DNA from: Christensenellaceae bacterium
GTDB lineage: Bacteria; Bacillota; Clostridia; Christensenellales; Aristaeellaceae
Direction of reading: 5' to 3'
Length of the DNA stretch: 7,591 nucleotides
Assembly (NCBI GenBank): GCA_020025205.1
Contig: JAHHSO010000047.1
Span: forward strand, 1 to 7,591
Made by a program: the position numbers and the translations under genes. Shown here piece by piece: positions 6,838 to 7,591 of this stretch. Each line of letters begins with the position of its first letter. Positions within the stretch are counted from its first letter, which is position 1. The notes under the pieces are model-generated. The model was not told the DNA's origin, did not search any database, and worked only from the letters and a program-made list of their open reading frames with translations.

Positions 6838-7524
6838 ATGAAAAAGATGTTCTGCTGCATGCTGATTGTGCTGACGATTCCGGTTTTTGCACAGGCAGCG
6901 CAAATTGAGGTTCAGGGTACAGCAACTGTGATGGCCAAGCCGGATCTGGTGATTGTGACGGGCAATGTGAACGTCTTTGGGGAGACCGTGGCACAGGCTC
7001 AGGGAAAAATAAGTGACATTGTGACGGGGGTGAATGAAAAACTGGTGGAGCTGGGCGTTGCACAGGACGATATCATCACCCAGAATTACTACTATTATCC
7101 GGTATACCCTGATAACGTCCAAACACCTCAGGAACATATCCCGGAGGGCTTTGAGGCGAATCATTCGCTGAAAATTGTCCTGCGTGACACCGAAATGCTC
7201 GATGGCGTTATGGGAGTGATGATGGACAACGGCGTCAACGAAATTTATGACGTCAGCTATGATATCGCGGACAGATCAGGCCTTTATCAGCAGGCTTTGG
7301 CAATGGCGATCAAGATGGCACAGGTCAAGGCAGAAAAAATGGCCGAAGCGGCTGGATTTGAGCTGGATCATCTGGAAAATCTGATAGAAAACGGCGGGTA
7401 TGACCGCGGCGTAACTGTTAATGCAGTGGCGGAAAGCGCAGACTATGGGATGCTCGACACGGGTATTCGCAGCGGAAACATTCACGTGACAGCCAGCGTT
7501 ACAGCACAATACGAAACCCAATAA
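6838..7524 (+). CDS. Secreted SIMPL-domain (DUF541, BP26-like) protein
   Basis: An exported protein of the SIMPL family, whose members are small periplasmic or surface proteins linked in some species to oxidative or envelope stress; no enzymatic activity is established. The 228 residues begin with a signal peptide (MKKMF, a hydrophobic core, then AQA|AQ with likely cleavage after residue 20). The family pattern follows: IEVQGTATVMAKPDLVIVTGNV (23-44), a long helix, TQNYYYYPVY (81-90), EGFEANHSLKIVLRD (103-117), a YDVSYDIADRSGLYQQAL segment (137-154), then the KAEKMAEAAG helix (164-173) and a final ITV-type strand (NIHVTASVTAQYE). The two early cysteines are not in a lipobox, so it is not an evident lipoprotein. 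ATG 6838 has AAGGAGG (6822-6828) 9 nt upstream. It lies 65 bp after the anti-sigma gene in the same direction and is probably co-transcribed, which fits a role in the same envelope-stress response (inference). Confidence 0.93.
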   Translation: MKKMFCCMLIVLTIPVFAQAAQIEVQGTATVMAKPDLVIVTGNVNVFGETVAQAQGKISDIVTGVNEKLVELGVAQDDIITQNYYYYPVYPDNVQTPQEHIPEGFEANHSLKIVLRDTEMLDGVMGVMMDNGVNEIYDVSYDIADRSGLYQQALAMAIKMAQVKAEKMAEAAGFELDHLENLIENGGYDRGVTVNAVAESADYGMLDTGIRSGNIHVTASVTAQYETQ

Positions 7525-7591
7525 GCATCAAGCGTCTGGACTGTTCCCCAACCAGTAGACATGGAAAATAAAAGCCTGTCGCAGAATATCT

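Noticed and set aside
5984..7164. Long minus-strand reading frames (359 and 211 codons) opposite the anti-sigma and SIMPL genes
   Set aside because: Both lie across two confidently identified plus-strand genes; their Ser/Pro/His-rich sequences look like out-of-frame translation.
7513..7538. GAAAC...CGTC as a second ECF promoter at the end of the SIMPL gene
   Set aside because: The spacer is 15 bp, two shorter than in the convincing promoter at 5041-5069, the -35 lacks GGAAC, and no gene start is seen just after it within the window.
7534..7560. Inverted repeat GTCT-gg-ACTG / CAGTAGAC after the SIMPL stop as a terminator
   Set aside because: The stem has a 2-nt bulge and is followed by ATGGAAAATA with no T-run; the window ends too soon to judge it.
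7561..7591. ATG at 7561 as the start of a further plus-strand gene
   Set aside because: No Shine-Dalgarno precedes it and only ten codons are visible, so there is no support.

Overview
The window looks like a chromosomal segment of a Gram-positive anaerobe of the Bacillota, most likely a gut-type Clostridia lineage. This is inferred from strong AGGAGG-type ribosome binding sites, moderate GC in genes with AT-rich intergenic DNA, cofactor-independent phosphoglycerate mutase, an MBOAT/SGNH surface-acylation pair, and an ECF sigma factor paired with an anti-sigma factor carrying a DUF4349-like sensor region. I cannot name the species. No mobile element, CRISPR array, rRNA or tRNA is visible.

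Layout: (1) 46-1572 (+), gpmI, a complete glycolytic enzyme, followed by two consecutive intrinsic terminators (1588-1628 and 1638-1661). (2) 1772-4779 (-), a two-gene operon of an MBOAT membrane O-acyltransferase (first gene) and an SGNH/GDSL-type extracytoplasmic partner (second gene). They are 11 bp apart, and the second gene's Shine-Dalgarno overlaps the first gene's stop codon. The operon has a good extended -10 sigma-A-type promoter at 4825-4853. (3) 4780-5100, a 321-bp divergent intergenic region with no convincing gene. It holds the sigma-A-type promoter facing left and a near-textbook ECF promoter (GGAACTT-N16-GTCTAA, 5041-5069) facing right. (4) 5101-7524 (+), an ECF sigma factor, a membrane anti-sigma factor overlapping it by 11 nt, and a secreted SIMPL-domain (DUF541) protein 65 bp further on. 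The last 67 bases contain no assignable gene.

How the parts fit: the sigma factor probably drives its own operon, because the promoter just upstream matches the classic ECF consensus. The anti-sigma factor has a cytoplasmic HxxxCxxC zinc-binding anti-sigma motif, a membrane helix, a long extracytoplasmic DUF4349-like region with a coiled coil, and a second C-terminal membrane helix, which suits sensing of the cell envelope. The divergent MBOAT/SGNH operon is expected to acylate a surface polymer. A functional link between envelope acylation and the envelope-stress regulator is attractive but rests on proximity only: the acylation operon carries a housekeeping-type promoter, and I find no ECF promoter in front of it. 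The individual families are known. The less ordinary points are the sensor architecture of the anti-sigma factor, the extra C-terminal domain and odd Asp/His spacing of the SGNH protein, and the ECF promoter that decides the sigma factor's true start.
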